A program made the position numbers and the translations under genes. From assembly GCF_003865135.1 (NCBI RefSeq), contig NZ_BHZC01000001.1, forward strand, positions 3,348,001 through 3,412,000: a stretch of DNA of 64,000 bases, written 5' to 3'. Under the pieces are notes generated by a model, which worked only from the letters and a program-made list of their open reading frames with translations, was not told where the DNA came from and did not search any database. Below, one piece after another: positions 1 to 8,936 of the stretch (position 1 is its first letter; each line of letters starts with the position of its first letter). The stretch is from Streptomyces chrestomyceticus JCM 4735 (GTDB taxonomy: Bacteria > Actinomycetota > Actinomycetes > Streptomycetales > Streptomycetaceae).

Positions 1-1494
1 CTCCTCGGCAGGGACGTCAGCCACGGAGTCATCCTCGGCGGTCGCGCCATCAGCAGGCGCGGCGACCGGCACAGCAGCCGACGCCGCAGCCGCCGTGGCC
101 GCCACCCGCAAGGCCGTCAGCAGCGGCGCCACCGCCTGTTCCTGCCGCAGCGGCAGCTCGTCGCCGTCGATCTCCAGGGGCACGCCGGCCGTGGTCAGGG
201 CCCGGCGCACGCCGGGGAGGGAACGGGCGCCGGCGCGTACGAGGACGGCCATGTCGCGCCACGGCACACCGTCCTCCAGGTGCGCGCGCCGCAGAATGTC
301 CGCGATGTTGTCCAGCTCGGCGCCCGGCGTCGGGTACGTGAAGACCTCGACGCGGCCGCCGTCCCGTACCGCCGCCAGGTCGCGGTGTGCCCGGACCGCG
401 CGGGCCGGGAGGCGGGTCAGCGGCATACGGGCGGTGAGCCGCCGGGTGGCCGCCAGCAGGGCCGCGCCCGAGCGGCGGGAGGTGCCGAGCACCTCGACCG
501 GCGCCGGGGTGCCGTCCGTGCGCGGGAACATCGCCGGGAAGTCGAGGATGCCGTTGACGTCGGCGCCGCGGAAGGCGTAGATCGACTGGTCCGGGTCACC
601 GAAGGCGACGAGCGTACGGCCGCCCCCGGCCAGCGCGCGCAGCAGCCGTACCTGTGCGGCGTCCGTGTCCTGGTACTCGTCGACGAACACCGCGTCGTAG
701 CGCGCGGCCAGCTCCGCCGCGACCTCGTCGCGCTCCGCGAGCAGCACCGCGCGGTGCACGAGTTCGGCGTAGTCCAGCATGCCCTGGGCGTCCAGCACGT
801 CCAGGTACTCGGCGAGGAACCCGGCCGCCGCGCCCCAGTCCGGCCGCCCCGTACGCCGCGCGAAGTCGGCGAGCGCGTCCGGGCCCAGCCCCAGCTCCCG
901 GCTGCGCGCGAGCACCGCGCGGACCTCGTCCGCGAAGCCGCGCGTCGTCAGGCAGGCGCGCAGTTCGTCCGGCCAGCGCACCCGGGCCCGCCCGGCGGCC
1001 GCCAGCCCGGCCTGCCCTTCGAGCAGCTCGCGCACGACGAGGTCCTGCTCGGGCCCGGACAACAGCCGCAGCGGGTCGGCGAACAGGTCGGCGTCCTGAT
1101 GGGCCCGTACGAGCGCGTAGCAGTACGAGTGGAAGGTGGTCGCCTGCGGAGCGGCGGTGCTGCCCAGGCGCGCGGCGATCCGGTCCCGCAGTTCGACGGC
1201 GGCCTTGCGGCTGAAGGTCAGCACGAGCAGCCGCTCGGGGTCGGCGCCCTCCTGGACGCGCCGGGCGACCGCCTCCACGAGCGTCGTGGTCTTGCCCGTA
1301 CCCGGGCCGGCGAGGGCCAGCAGCGGCCCGCCGCCGTGGTCAACCACAGCGCGCTGACGTGCGTCCAAAGCAGGAGGGTCCGCCGGTCCCGGCCGGGTAC
1401 GCACCAGTCGGTACGCGCCGGTGGCATCCCGCCGCGCCGGCCGCCGGCGCGGCTGCGCGGACGGCATGGCCGAGGCCGAGAAGGAGGAACTCAC
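1..1494 (-). CDS. UvrD/Rep-type SF1 helicase (AdnA/AdnB-like), 3' part outside window
   Basis: N-terminal 498 residues of a superfamily 1 helicase of the kind found in the actinobacterial AdnAB helicase-nuclease, which resects double-strand breaks for recombination. Visible motifs: Walker A GPGTGKTT near residues 63-70, LTFSRKAAVELRDR (motif Ia) shortly after, VDEYQDTD (Walker B, motif II) near 269 and GDPDQSIYAFRG (motif III) near 298. The C-terminal helicase half and any nuclease domain lie beyond base 1. I chose the GTG at 1494, giving a start MSSSFSASAM; an ATG at 1467 is the alternative and neither has a good ribosome-binding site. Which subunit (A or B) it is cannot be decided from this part. 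Confidence 0.85.
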   Translation of the reverse strand, partial: MSSSFSASAMPSAQPRRRPARRDATGAYRLVRTRPGPADPPALDARQRAVVDHGGGPLLALAGPGTGKTTTLVEAVARRVQEGADPERLLVLTFSRKAAVELRDRIAARLGSTAAPQATTFHSYCYALVRAHQDADLFADPLRLLSGPEQDLVVRELLEGQAGLAAAGRARVRWPDELRACLTTRGFADEVRAVLARSRELGLGPDALADFARRTGRPDWGAAAGFLAEYLDVLDAQGMLDYAELVHRAVLLAERDEVAAELAARYDAVFVDEYQDTDAAQVRLLRALAGGGRTLVAFGDPDQSIYAFRGADVNGILDFPAMFPRTDGTPAPVEVLGTSRRSGAALLAATRRLTARMPLTRLPARAVRAHRDLAAVRDGGRVEVFTYPTPGAELDNIADILRRAHLEDGVPWRDMAVLVRAGARSLPGVRRALTTAGVPLEIDGDELPLRQEQAVAPLLTALRVAATAAAASAAVPVAAPADGATAEDDSVADVPAEE

Positions 1495-1965
1495 GTGGAT
1501 CGCCGGTCCTGGGAGGAGGTGCTGGTCGTGGTGCGCACCGCGGTGCGGGGCGTGGCGGTGCGGCCACCGCGCCGGACGCCGGGCGGCGGGGCGGTGGTAC
1601 GGACCGTGCCCGACGCTACGCCAGGTGGCGCACGAGCCGCAGTCCGTCCCACGACGGTACGTCGGACAGGTGCCTCCGTGACGGATACGGCGTACGGGAC
1701 GGGTGAGCAGGGCGGGGCGTGCGGGCCGGATGTGGCAGGTCTGCCGGGTGGGACGAAGCAGTCGAAACGGTCTAATGACGCAAATCCGCCGGGCGGACCG
1801 CACGCGCCGCAAGAGCCGCGCACGTCAACCGCCCCCGCCCTGCCGCAGGCCCCGGGGCGCCCGGCCATGACGTCCGGATCAGCCCGCGCCGGCCCCGTAC
1901 GCCCCGGCCCCGCGTCCCCCGGACGGGCGTACTACGGATGCTCCCGCTCCGACCGCACGGTCCCC
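1495..1965. other. intergenic stretch with no supported gene
   Basis: About 470 bp between the helicase start and the end of the alkyltransferase-like gene, both read leftward. Short ORFs exist in several frames, but their third codon positions are not biased as in neighbouring genes. A plus-strand AAGGAGGA followed by GTG near 1494 lies opposite the helicase start and opens only a frame that runs through non-coding DNA. The helicase promoter should lie here, but I recognise no clear -35/-10 pair. Confidence 0.5.
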
Positions 1966-2421
1966 TCAACCGTTCGTCCCCGGATCGCCCCCGTCCCACC
2001 GGGCCCGCCGCATGTCGAGGCGCGGGACATGCCCCTCGGCGGCCCTGGACGCCTCGCGCAGCGGAGTGCCTTCCTCCCGGTAGTGCGCCAACGCGCGCAG
2101 TTCGCTGCCCGGCAGCAGTTGCCCGTCCGCGCGCACGACGCGCCACCACGGCACGGCGCCCCCGTACAACGCCATCACCCGGCCCACCTGTCGCGGCCCG
2201 CCCACGCGCCGCCCGTCACCGGCCCCCGCGGACCCTCCACCGGAGCGCGGCCCCTCCACCGGCTCCCCCGGCGGCTCCTCCCCCGCGAGCCACTCGGCGA
2301 CATCGCCGTACGTCATCACCCGACCGGGCGGGATCAGCTCGGCCACGCCGAGGACCCGTTCCGCGTACTCGGGGATCTCCCCGGTGCCGTACTCGGGAAT
2401 GTCTCCCGCTGTCCCACTCAT
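1966..2421 (-). CDS. alkyltransferase-like (ATL/MGMT family) DNA-repair protein
   Basis: A 151-residue protein of the MGMT C-terminal domain family. True methyltransferases carry an active-site PCHRV motif. Here the matching segment reads VPWWRVVRADG, so the acceptor cysteine is replaced by tryptophan. This is the signature of ATL proteins, which bind O6-alkylguanine and hand it to nucleotide-excision repair rather than removing the alkyl group. The winged-helix start IPPGRVMTYGDVAEWL is present. An insertion rich in Gly and Pro follows the GDVAEWLAGEE segment. The start was taken as the ATG at 2421 with CAGGATGG upstream; an ATG at 2430 is possible. It lies upstream of, and in the same direction as, the helicase gene. 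Confidence 0.82.
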   Translation of the reverse strand: MSGTAGDIPEYGTGEIPEYAERVLGVAELIPPGRVMTYGDVAEWLAGEEPPGEPVEGPRSGGGSAGAGDGRRVGGPRQVGRVMALYGGAVPWWRVVRADGQLLPGSELRALAHYREEGTPLREASRAAEGHVPRLDMRRARWDGGDPGTNG

Positions 2422-2593
2422 TCGGCCCATCCTGCACCACACCACCGACAGTCCCGCCCCGCCCGCCCGGCGGCCCGCCGACGGCGTGCGCGGGCGGTCG
2501 CGGCGGCGTATGTTCCGTTTCCCGGCCCTTCGAAATGCACCCTGATGCCCCCGCCTCCTCCCGGCCATGCCACCATCTTCCGGGCGGTGACTG

Positions 2594-5500
2594 GTGATAC
2601 GAGATCAAAAAGAGACGGCCGAACAGCAGGGTGCGGTGCCTCCACGGGAGGCCGGCACCCCTGAGGCGCTGTCCTCCGCCACCCCCGCCCGGGGGGACGG
2701 AAAACCACGGGGGAAGCCGTCACAGGCTTCCGAGACCGAAAAGGCGAGCACGATCGAGAAGGCCGGAAGAGCCGACGAGCCCGCGAGTCCGGAGGAACCG
2801 GAAGGGCCGGCCGGACCGGCGGGGCCGACACGGTCCTGCCGGTCCGGGGCGGCGTCCGCTTCCACCGGAGCGGAGGGCACGGCAGAAGAGGAACGCACCG
2901 CCGACGGGACGGCCGGCCCGGACCGGCCGGACGGCGACACGGGCGAGGCCACCGGGGCCGGAGCGACCGCCGGGAGCGGCGAGGCCGCCGAGACCGGCGC
3001 CACCACCGCCCCCGCCACCCCCGCCAAAGTTGGCAAAGTCGACATAACCGAGAAAACCCCCAGAAGCAGCAAGGGCAGCGGCAAGAGCGGCAAACCCGAC
3101 CGTCTCGACCGCCCGACCCCGCCCCTCGACCACGTAGGCAGCGAGTTCCACGTCGACCAGGTCTCCGGGGACGAGCCGCTGCTGCCCGCCCGGGTGCACC
3201 GCCCGTCCGACCTGATGCGCCTGCTGCTCGGCATCGTCGGCATCGCGCTGGTGCTGCTGCTGGCGACGTTCGCGCACGGCACGACCCAGGGTCTGCAGCG
3301 CGACATCGGTGAGGGCGCCGGACTGGCCCCCCGTCTGCTGATCAACTTCGCCGGGCTGGCGTCCAGCGTGGCCGTACTGATCGTCCCGGTGGCCTTCGCC
3401 GTCGAGCGGCTGATCAAACGGGACGGGCTGCGGATCGCGGACGGGGTGCTGGCCGCGGTCCTCGCGCACGGCGTCTCGCTCGCCACCGACCTGTGGGTCG
3501 CCGAGGCCGCGCCGGAGTCCATCCAGGTCGCGCTGACCCAGCCACTGGCCAACGGCGGGCTGACCCCGCCGGTGCACAGTTATCTGGCGCCGGTCATCGC
3601 GTACATGACCGCGGTGGGGATGTCGCGGCGCCCGCGCTGGCGGGTGGCGATGTGGTGCGTGCTGCTGCTCGACGCGTTCGCCGTGCTGGTGGGCCGCTAC
3701 ACGACGCCGTTCGCCATCGTCACCACCATCCTCATCGGCTGGACGGTGGCCTTCGGGACGCTGTACGCGGTCGGCTCGCCCAATGTGCGGCCCACCGGCC
3801 AGAACCTCCTCGCGGGCCTGCGCCGGGTCGGCTTCCACCCCGTACGGGCGGTGCGCGCCGAGGACATCGGCACCGCCGAGCACCCGGAGCACGCCGACCG
3901 CGGCCGCCGCTACATCGTCACCCTGGAGGACGGCCCGCCGATCGACGTCACCGTCGTGGACCGCGAGCGGCAGGCCCAGGGCTTCTTCTACCGGGTGTGG
4001 CGCCGGCTGTCGCTGCGCGGCATCAACCAGCGCCGCAGTCTCCAGTCGCTGCGCCAGGCGCTGGAACAGGAGGCACTGCTGGCGTACGCGGCCATCGCGG
4101 CCGGCGCCAACGCGCCCAAGCTGATCGCCACCTCCGAGCTGGGCCCGGACGCCGTGATGCTGGTGTACGAGCACATCGACGGCCGGCCGCTGGACGCGCT
4201 GCCGGACGAGGAGATCACCGACGATCTGATGCGCAACGCCTGGCGGCAGGTGGCGGCGCTCCAGTCGCGGCGCATCGCCCACCGGCGCCTGGTGGGTGAC
4301 GCCCTTCTGGTGGATCGTTCCGGCAGGATCTTCCTGACCGATCTGCGCGGCGGTGAGATCGCGGCGGGCGACCTGGTCCTGCGGATGGACATCGCGCAGT
4401 TGCTGACCACCTTCGCGCTGCGGGCCGGCGCCGAGCGGGCGGTGGCCGCGGCCGTCGACGTCCTCGGCCCGGACGCGGTCGCCGACAGCCTGCCGCTGCT
4501 CCAGCCGATCGCGCTCAGCCGCACCACCCGGGCCACCCTGCGCCAGCTTGCCCGCGAGCGCTCCGCGCGGGAGCGCGAGGCGGTCCTGGAGGCGTCCCGC
4601 GTCGCCAAGGAGCGCAAGGCTGCCGAAGCGGCCCGGCGGGGCGGCGCGCACACACAGGAGCAGCCGACCAACCGCAAGGTGGCGCGCGCCGAGAAGCACG
4701 CCGAGAAGCGGGCGGTCGACGAGGCACTGGAGGAGGCCCGCGAGGAGGACCTGCTCTCGCAGATCCGCCAGCAGGTGCTGCTGATCCGGCCGACGGCACC
4801 GGTCGAGCCCGCCCGCCTGGAACGGATCAGGCCGCGCACCCTCGTCACCTGGATCGCCGGCGCCTTCGCCGCGTACTTCCTGCTCTCGCAGATCACCCAC
4901 GCCAACTTCGGCCAGGTGGCCGGGCAGGCCCAGTGGCTGTGGGTGGTGGCGGCGCTGGCCTTCTCGGCGCTGACCTATCCGGCGGCGGCGATGAGCCTGC
5001 TCGGCTTCGTACCGGAGAAGGTGTCCTTCCTGCGGACGGTGACCGCGCAGGTGGCGGGCAACTTCGTCAAGCTGGTCGCACCGGCCGCGGTGGGCGGCGT
5101 GGCGCTCAACACCCGCTTCCTCCAGCGGTCCGGCATCCGGCCCGGCCTGGCGGTGGCGAGTGTGGGTGCGTCCCAGTTGTTCGGCCTGGGCTGCCACATC
5201 GTGCTGCTGCTGACCTTCGGCTATCTCACCGGCACCGAGCGCACCCCGTCGCTCTCCCCGTCCCGCGCGGTGATCGCGGGCCTGCTGACGGCGGCCGTGC
5301 TGGTGCTGGTGGTCACCGCGGTCCCGGCGCTGCGCAAGTTCATCTCCACCCGCGTACGGTCGCTGTTCGCGGGCGTGGTGCCGCGCATGCTGGACGTGCT
5401 CCAGCGCCCGAAGAAGCTGGCGATCGGCATCAGCGGCACGCTGCTGCTCACGGCGGCGAACGTGCTGTGCCTGGACGCCTCGATCCGCGCGTTCGGCGGG

Positions 5501-5749
5501 GGCGGGCAGCTCAGCTACGCGGCCATCGCGGTGGTGTTCCTCGCGGGCAACGCGGCGGGCTCGGCGGCGCCCACCCCCGGCGGCGTGGCGGCCATCGAGG
5601 CCGCGCTGACCGGCACCCTGACGCTGGCCGGGCTGACGTCGGACATCGCGTTCCCCGCGGTGCTGCTGTTCCGGCTGATGACGTTCTGGCTGCCGGTGCT
5701 GCCGGGCTGGATCTCGTTCACACAGCTCACCCGTAAGGGCCAGATCTGA
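2594..5749 (+). CDS. large membrane protein: pseudokinase-like domain plus lysylphosphatidylglycerol-flippase-like (UPF0104) domain
   Basis: 1051 residues in four parts. Residues 1 to about 185 are low-complexity and rich in Ala, Gly, Glu and Pro. Several membrane helices follow (about 208-380). Residues of about 410-630 resemble an aminoglycoside-phosphotransferase/RIO-like kinase fold (LVYEHIDGRPLDAL, then HRRLVGDALLV and LTDLRGGE). The last 300 residues are a polytopic UPF0104/MprF-type flippase region. In the kinase-like part, the usual catalytic Asp of the HxD loop is absent (HRRL at about 563), so it may bind a ligand without phosphorylating it. A charged coiled-coil-like linker (ARERSAREREAVLEASR) joins the parts. 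The substrate is unknown; lipid or cell-wall precursor handling is inferred from the flippase fold. The GTG start at 2594 has only a weak ribosome-binding site. Confidence 0.78.
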   Translation: MIRDQKETAEQQGAVPPREAGTPEALSSATPARGDGKPRGKPSQASETEKASTIEKAGRADEPASPEEPEGPAGPAGPTRSCRSGAASASTGAEGTAEEERTADGTAGPDRPDGDTGEATGAGATAGSGEAAETGATTAPATPAKVGKVDITEKTPRSSKGSGKSGKPDRLDRPTPPLDHVGSEFHVDQVSGDEPLLPARVHRPSDLMRLLLGIVGIALVLLLATFAHGTTQGLQRDIGEGAGLAPRLLINFAGLASSVAVLIVPVAFAVERLIKRDGLRIADGVLAAVLAHGVSLATDLWVAEAAPESIQVALTQPLANGGLTPPVHSYLAPVIAYMTAVGMSRRPRWRVAMWCVLLLDAFAVLVGRYTTPFAIVTTILIGWTVAFGTLYAVGSPNVRPTGQNLLAGLRRVGFHPVRAVRAEDIGTAEHPEHADRGRRYIVTLEDGPPIDVTVVDRERQAQGFFYRVWRRLSLRGINQRRSLQSLRQALEQEALLAYAAIAAGANAPKLIATSELGPDAVMLVYEHIDGRPLDALPDEEITDDLMRNAWRQVAALQSRRIAHRRLVGDALLVDRSGRIFLTDLRGGEIAAGDLVLRMDIAQLLTTFALRAGAERAVAAAVDVLGPDAVADSLPLLQPIALSRTTRATLRQLARERSAREREAVLEASRVAKERKAAEAARRGGAHTQEQPTNRKVARAEKHAEKRAVDEALEEAREEDLLSQIRQQVLLIRPTAPVEPARLERIRPRTLVTWIAGAFAAYFLLSQITHANFGQVAGQAQWLWVVAALAFSALTYPAAAMSLLGFVPEKVSFLRTVTAQVAGNFVKLVAPAAVGGVALNTRFLQRSGIRPGLAVASVGASQLFGLGCHIVLLLTFGYLTGTERTPSLSPSRAVIAGLLTAAVLVLVVTAVPALRKFISTRVRSLFAGVVPRMLDVLQRPKKLAIGISGTLLLTAANVLCLDASIRAFGGGGQLSYAAIAVVFLAGNAAGSAAPTPGGVAAIEAALTGTLTLAGLTSDIAFPAVLLFRLMTFWLPVLPGWISFTQLTRKGQI

Positions 5750-5774
5750 GGGAGCCGGGACCCGCGCGTCCGGT

Positions 5775-5818
5775 ACGGCGAAGGGCCCGCACCCCGAGGG
5801 GTACGGGCCCTTCGCCGT
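5775..5818. terminator. bidirectional hairpin terminator
   Basis: Perfect 15-bp inverted repeat with arms ACGGCGAAGGGCCCG and CGGGCCCTTCGCCGT and a 14-nt loop. It sits in the 90-bp space between the convergent membrane-protein gene and moeZ, so it can end transcripts from both sides. No long T-tract is present, as is usual in Streptomyces. Confidence 0.85.
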
Positions 5819-5839
5819 GTGCGGCCGACGGCCGGCCGG

Positions 5840-7018
5840 TCAGTAGACCGGCTTCTCCGGCTCGACCGTGTTGACCCAGCCGATGACGCCGCCGCCGACG
5901 TGCACCGCGTCCGCGAAGCCCGCGGACTTCAGGACGGCGAGGACCTCGGCGGAGCGGACGCCCGTCTTGCAGTGCAGGACGATCTTCCGGTCTTGCGGGA
6001 GGTCCTGGAGGGCGCTGCCCATCAGGAACTCGTTCTTCGGGATCAGCTTGGCGCCGGGGATCGAGACGATCTCGTACTCGTTCGGCTCCCGGACGTCGAT
6101 GATCTCGATCTTCTCGTCCGTGTCGATCCACTCCTTGAGCTGCTGCGGAGTGATCGTGGAACCTGCCGCCGCCTCCTGGGCCTCCTCGGACACGACGCCG
6201 CAGAAGGCCTCGTAGTCGATGAGTTCGGTGACGGTCGGGTTCGTGCCGCAGACCGCGCAGTCGGGGTCCTTGCGTACCTTGACCTGGCGGTACGTCATCT
6301 CCAGCGCGTCGTAGATCATCAGGCGGCCGACCAGCGGGTCACCGATGCCGGCCAGCAGCTTGATGGCCTCGTTGACCTGGATGGAGCCGATGGACGCGCA
6401 GAGCACGCCCAGCACGCCGCCCTCGGCGCAGGAGGGGACCATGCCGGGGGGCGGGGGCTCCGGGTACAGGCAGCGGTAGCAGGGGCCGTGCTCGCTCCAG
6501 AAGACCGACGCCTGGCCGTCGAAGCGGTAGATCGAGCCCCAGACGTACGGCTTGTTCAGCAGTACGCAGGCGTCGTTGACCAGGTAGCGGGTGGCGAAGT
6601 TGTCGGTGCCGTCGACGATCAGGTCGTACTGGGCGAAGAGGTCCATGACGTTGCTGGAGTCAAGGCGCTCTTCGTGCAGGTTGACCGTGACGTACGGGTT
6701 GATGCCCAGCACCGTGTCCTTGGCGGACGCGGCCTTGGAGCGGCCGATGTCCGCCTGGCTGTGGATGATCTGGCGCTGGAGATTGGACTCGTCGACCTCG
6801 TCGAACTCCACGATGCCGAGGGTGCCGACGCCCGCCGCGGCGAGGTACATCAGCGCGGGCGATCCCAGGCCGCCGGCGCCGACGCACAGCACCTTGGCGT
6901 TCTTCAGCCGCTTCTGCCCGTCCATCCCGACATCCGGGATGATCAGGTGGCGGGAGTACCTGCGGACCTCGTCGACGGTGAGCTCCGATGCGGGCTCGAC
7001 CAGGGGTGGCAGCGACAC
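5840..7018 (-). CDS. moeZ: adenylyltransferase/sulfurtransferase MoeZ
   Basis: 392 residues. The N-terminal ThiF/MoeB/HesA domain has the nucleotide loop GAGGLGS near residue 47 and zinc-binding pairs CYRC and CAVC. The C-terminal rhodanese domain has the catalytic loop HCKTGVRS near residue 350. MoeZ adenylates the C-terminal glycine of small sulfur-carrier proteins (MoaD, CysO, ThiS type) and transfers sulfur from the rhodanese cysteine, serving molybdopterin, cysteine and sometimes thiocarboxylate natural-product pathways. Length and domain order match the actinobacterial family. It starts with GTG at 7018 and is monocistronic in appearance, ending at the hairpin shared with the converging gene. 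Confidence 0.95.
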   Translation of the reverse strand: MSLPPLVEPASELTVDEVRRYSRHLIIPDVGMDGQKRLKNAKVLCVGAGGLGSPALMYLAAAGVGTLGIVEFDEVDESNLQRQIIHSQADIGRSKAASAKDTVLGINPYVTVNLHEERLDSSNVMDLFAQYDLIVDGTDNFATRYLVNDACVLLNKPYVWGSIYRFDGQASVFWSEHGPCYRCLYPEPPPPGMVPSCAEGGVLGVLCASIGSIQVNEAIKLLAGIGDPLVGRLMIYDALEMTYRQVKVRKDPDCAVCGTNPTVTELIDYEAFCGVVSEEAQEAAAGSTITPQQLKEWIDTDEKIEIIDVREPNEYEIVSIPGAKLIPKNEFLMGSALQDLPQDRKIVLHCKTGVRSAEVLAVLKSAGFADAVHVGGGVIGWVNTVEPEKPVY

Positions 7019-7117
7019 GGGGACTCCGTTTGTCGGTATCTCGATGGGCGACCCCCCGCTCCGGGAGAACCCGGAGCAAGGGACGGTGGTCTCCCCGTAA
7101 CACTGCCACGCCCTTCT

Positions 7118-7924
7118 TCATTCCGAGACACCCGGTCCGATACGCGAGACGAATGTGTCCCAGTAGCCGGGCAGCGACTCCCAGGCGCTCCCTCCGTGGT
7201 CGGCGCGGTCGGTGAAGTAGACGGTTCCGGCGCCCTGCCAGCGGGCGATCCGCAGGGCTTCTTCCAGGTGGGTGCCGGGGACGCCGTGCACGAGGTGGCA
7301 GAAGCGCCGCGCCGGGTACTCGGCGGTCCACTCCGCCGCTTGCGACCAGCGGTAGTCGGACCAGCGGCCGGCGAAGGTGACGAGCTGGTCGGCGACCTCC
7401 GCGTAGCCGGGGTACGGGTGGCGGCCGTGCCCCGTGACGAGGTGCGCGCCGTCCTTGAGGGCCCGCAGGGTGGTGGTCAGCCGCCGGGTCTCGGACAACA
7501 GTGTCCGGTCCGTGGGACAGCGGTCCAGATAGAAACCGTCGACCTTGTACCACTCCAGGAACCGGTGTGCGTCGGAGACCAGTTCACCGAACGGACGGGC
7601 GCCGTGCCCCAGGTCGAGATGGCCCAGCAGCCGGGCCCCCGCGTCGCGCAGTTGGGCGGCGGCCGGCAGGCAGTACGGGTCGGGGCGCACGCCGGGGCCG
7701 CGCGCGACGTTGAGCACCACCCAGTGCAGCGCCGCCGCGCCGCCCCGTGGCCCCGGCGCCCGGCGCGCGGCTCCGGTGCAGGCCAACCCGCGTGCCAGGC
7801 GCAGCAGCTCGGCCCACTCGGCGGGCGCCAGCAGCGGGTGGGCGAACCCCGGAACGCCGACGCCGAGCGGCGCGGCGCCGGTCACGGCGGTGCCGGCGCC
7901 CAGGGATGTCGTCAGATACGACAT
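7118..7924 (-). CDS. spherulin-4-like glycoside hydrolase-fold protein
   Basis: 268 residues with features of the spherulation-specific family 4 / GH135-GH114 group of TIM-barrel enzymes that cut galactosamine-containing polysaccharides. Visible are the early GVPGFAHPLLAP strand, WVVLNVARGPG, and the acidic motif KVDGFYLDRCP near residues 125-135, which carries the probable catalytic Asp. There is no signal peptide, so it would act inside the cell or need another exit route. It is the last gene of the leftward cluster and overlaps the epimerase by 13 bp, suggesting coupled translation. The activity is inferred from family; related TIM-barrel families are the main alternative. Confidence 0.72.
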   Translation of the reverse strand: MSYLTTSLGAGTAVTGAAPLGVGVPGFAHPLLAPAEWAELLRLARGLACTGAARRAPGPRGGAAALHWVVLNVARGPGVRPDPYCLPAAAQLRDAGARLLGHLDLGHGARPFGELVSDAHRFLEWYKVDGFYLDRCPTDRTLLSETRRLTTTLRALKDGAHLVTGHGRHPYPGYAEVADQLVTFAGRWSDYRWSQAAEWTAEYPARRFCHLVHGVPGTHLEEALRIARWQGAGTVYFTDRADHGGSAWESLPGYWDTFVSRIGPGVSE

Positions 7925-8889
7925 GCGGCCTCCATCCAGATGTCGGCGAGGGATTCCTCCAGCCCGATCCGCGGCCGCCACCCCAGGCGGTCGCGGGCGG
8001 TGCGCACGTCCGCCTGCTGCCAGCTCCCGCACCCGTCCGGATAGGGATACGCGGGGGGCACCGCCCCGTGTTCAGAGGCCGGCCCCGGGATGGCGAGCCG
8101 CGCGGCGGCGGGACCGCCGGCGGCGTAGCCGGGCGGGGTGTCCAGTTCGTGGAGCGAGCCGCCGAACCCGGCGACCCGTGCGAGCAGCGCGGCGGCCTCG
8201 CGCAGCCGTACGGCGTGCCCGGTACCGATGTTGACCACGCCCTGGGCGGCGGAGAGCGAGGCGGCGTGCACCGCCCGCGCCACGTCCCGTACGTCCACGA
8301 AGTCGCGCTGCACGCCCAGGCCGCCCAGCTTCAGTTCGGTGTCCCCGGACTGCATCGCGCGCCGCATCGCCTCGGCGAGCCGGCCGAGCGGCGACCCGGC
8401 CGGGGTGCCCGGGCCGACCGGGGAGAAGACCCGCAGCACGACGGCGTCCAGGCCGGAGCCGAGGACGAGTTCGGTGGCGGCCAGCTTGCTGACGCCGTAC
8501 GGTCCGCCGGGCCGCGGCACGGCGTCCTCGGCGGTCGAGGAGCCGGGCTGCGAGGGTCCGTACTCGGACGCGCAGCCCAGGTGCACGAGCCGGGCGCCAC
8601 AACTGCTGCGCCGCAGCGACTCGCAGACGGTGGCGACCGCGACGGTGTTGTGCCGGGTCAGGTCGCGGGCGCCGCCGCGGGTGGTGCCCGCGCAGTTGAC
8701 CACCACGCCCGGATGGACCGCGTCCAGGAAGCGGGTCAGGGCGCCCGGACTGCCGGAGGCCAGGTCGAAGCGGACGTCGGCGTCGTCGCCGCGCCCGAGG
8801 GCCGTCAACTGGACGGCCGGGTCGGCGAGCAGCCGGTCGGCGACGTAACGGCCGAGGTACCCGTTGGCGCCGATGAGCAGCACCCTCAT
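7912..8889 (-). CDS. NAD-dependent sugar-nucleotide epimerase/dehydratase
   Basis: 325 residues of the extended short-chain dehydrogenase family. The N-terminus MRVLLIGANGYLGRYVADR is the Rossmann NAD-binding motif (GxxGxxG type). The catalytic Tyr-x3-Lys appears as YGVSK within GGPYGVSKLAATE, preceded by the usual Ser-rich strand (CASEYGP). Such enzymes change sugar nucleotides, for example UDP-GlcNAc to UDP-GalNAc; the exact substrate cannot be read from the sequence. Its position between the membrane protein and the spherulin-like hydrolase suggests it supplies the activated sugar for the polymer made by this cluster. Confidence 0.86.
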   Translation of the reverse strand: MRVLLIGANGYLGRYVADRLLADPAVQLTALGRGDDADVRFDLASGSPGALTRFLDAVHPGVVVNCAGTTRGGARDLTRHNTVAVATVCESLRRSSCGARLVHLGCASEYGPSQPGSSTAEDAVPRPGGPYGVSKLAATELVLGSGLDAVVLRVFSPVGPGTPAGSPLGRLAEAMRRAMQSGDTELKLGGLGVQRDFVDVRDVARAVHAASLSAAQGVVNIGTGHAVRLREAAALLARVAGFGGSLHELDTPPGYAAGGPAAARLAIPGPASEHGAVPPAYPYPDGCGSWQQADVRTARDRLGWRPRIGLEESLADIWMEAACRI

Positions 8890-8936
8890 CGCGCGACCCC
8901 CCGGTCCCGGTGTGCTTCGGTGGGGTGGACATTCAT
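8886..8936 (-). CDS. possible 16-residue coupling ORF before the epimerase
   Basis: A tiny ORF starting with ATG at 8936, seven bases after an AGGAGAA ribosome-binding site. Its TGA overlaps the epimerase ATG (ATGA). The peptide begins MNVHPTEAHRD. The epimerase ATG has no good ribosome-binding site of its own, so the little ORF could deliver ribosomes to it. It may be only a by-product of the spacing. It is too short for any homology argument. Confidence 0.35.
   Translation of the reverse strand: MNVHPTEAHRDRGVAR

Noticed and set aside
280..2664. A 794-codon plus-strand frame over the helicase and alkyltransferase-like genes
   Set aside because: It runs antisense to two recognisable genes, and its product is Arg/Pro/Gly-rich without any domain. 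Such frames are a by-product of GC-biased third positions.
2720..5197. A long minus-strand frame opposite the pseudokinase/flippase gene
   Set aside because: The plus strand encodes clear membrane helices and family motifs; the reverse reading has none.
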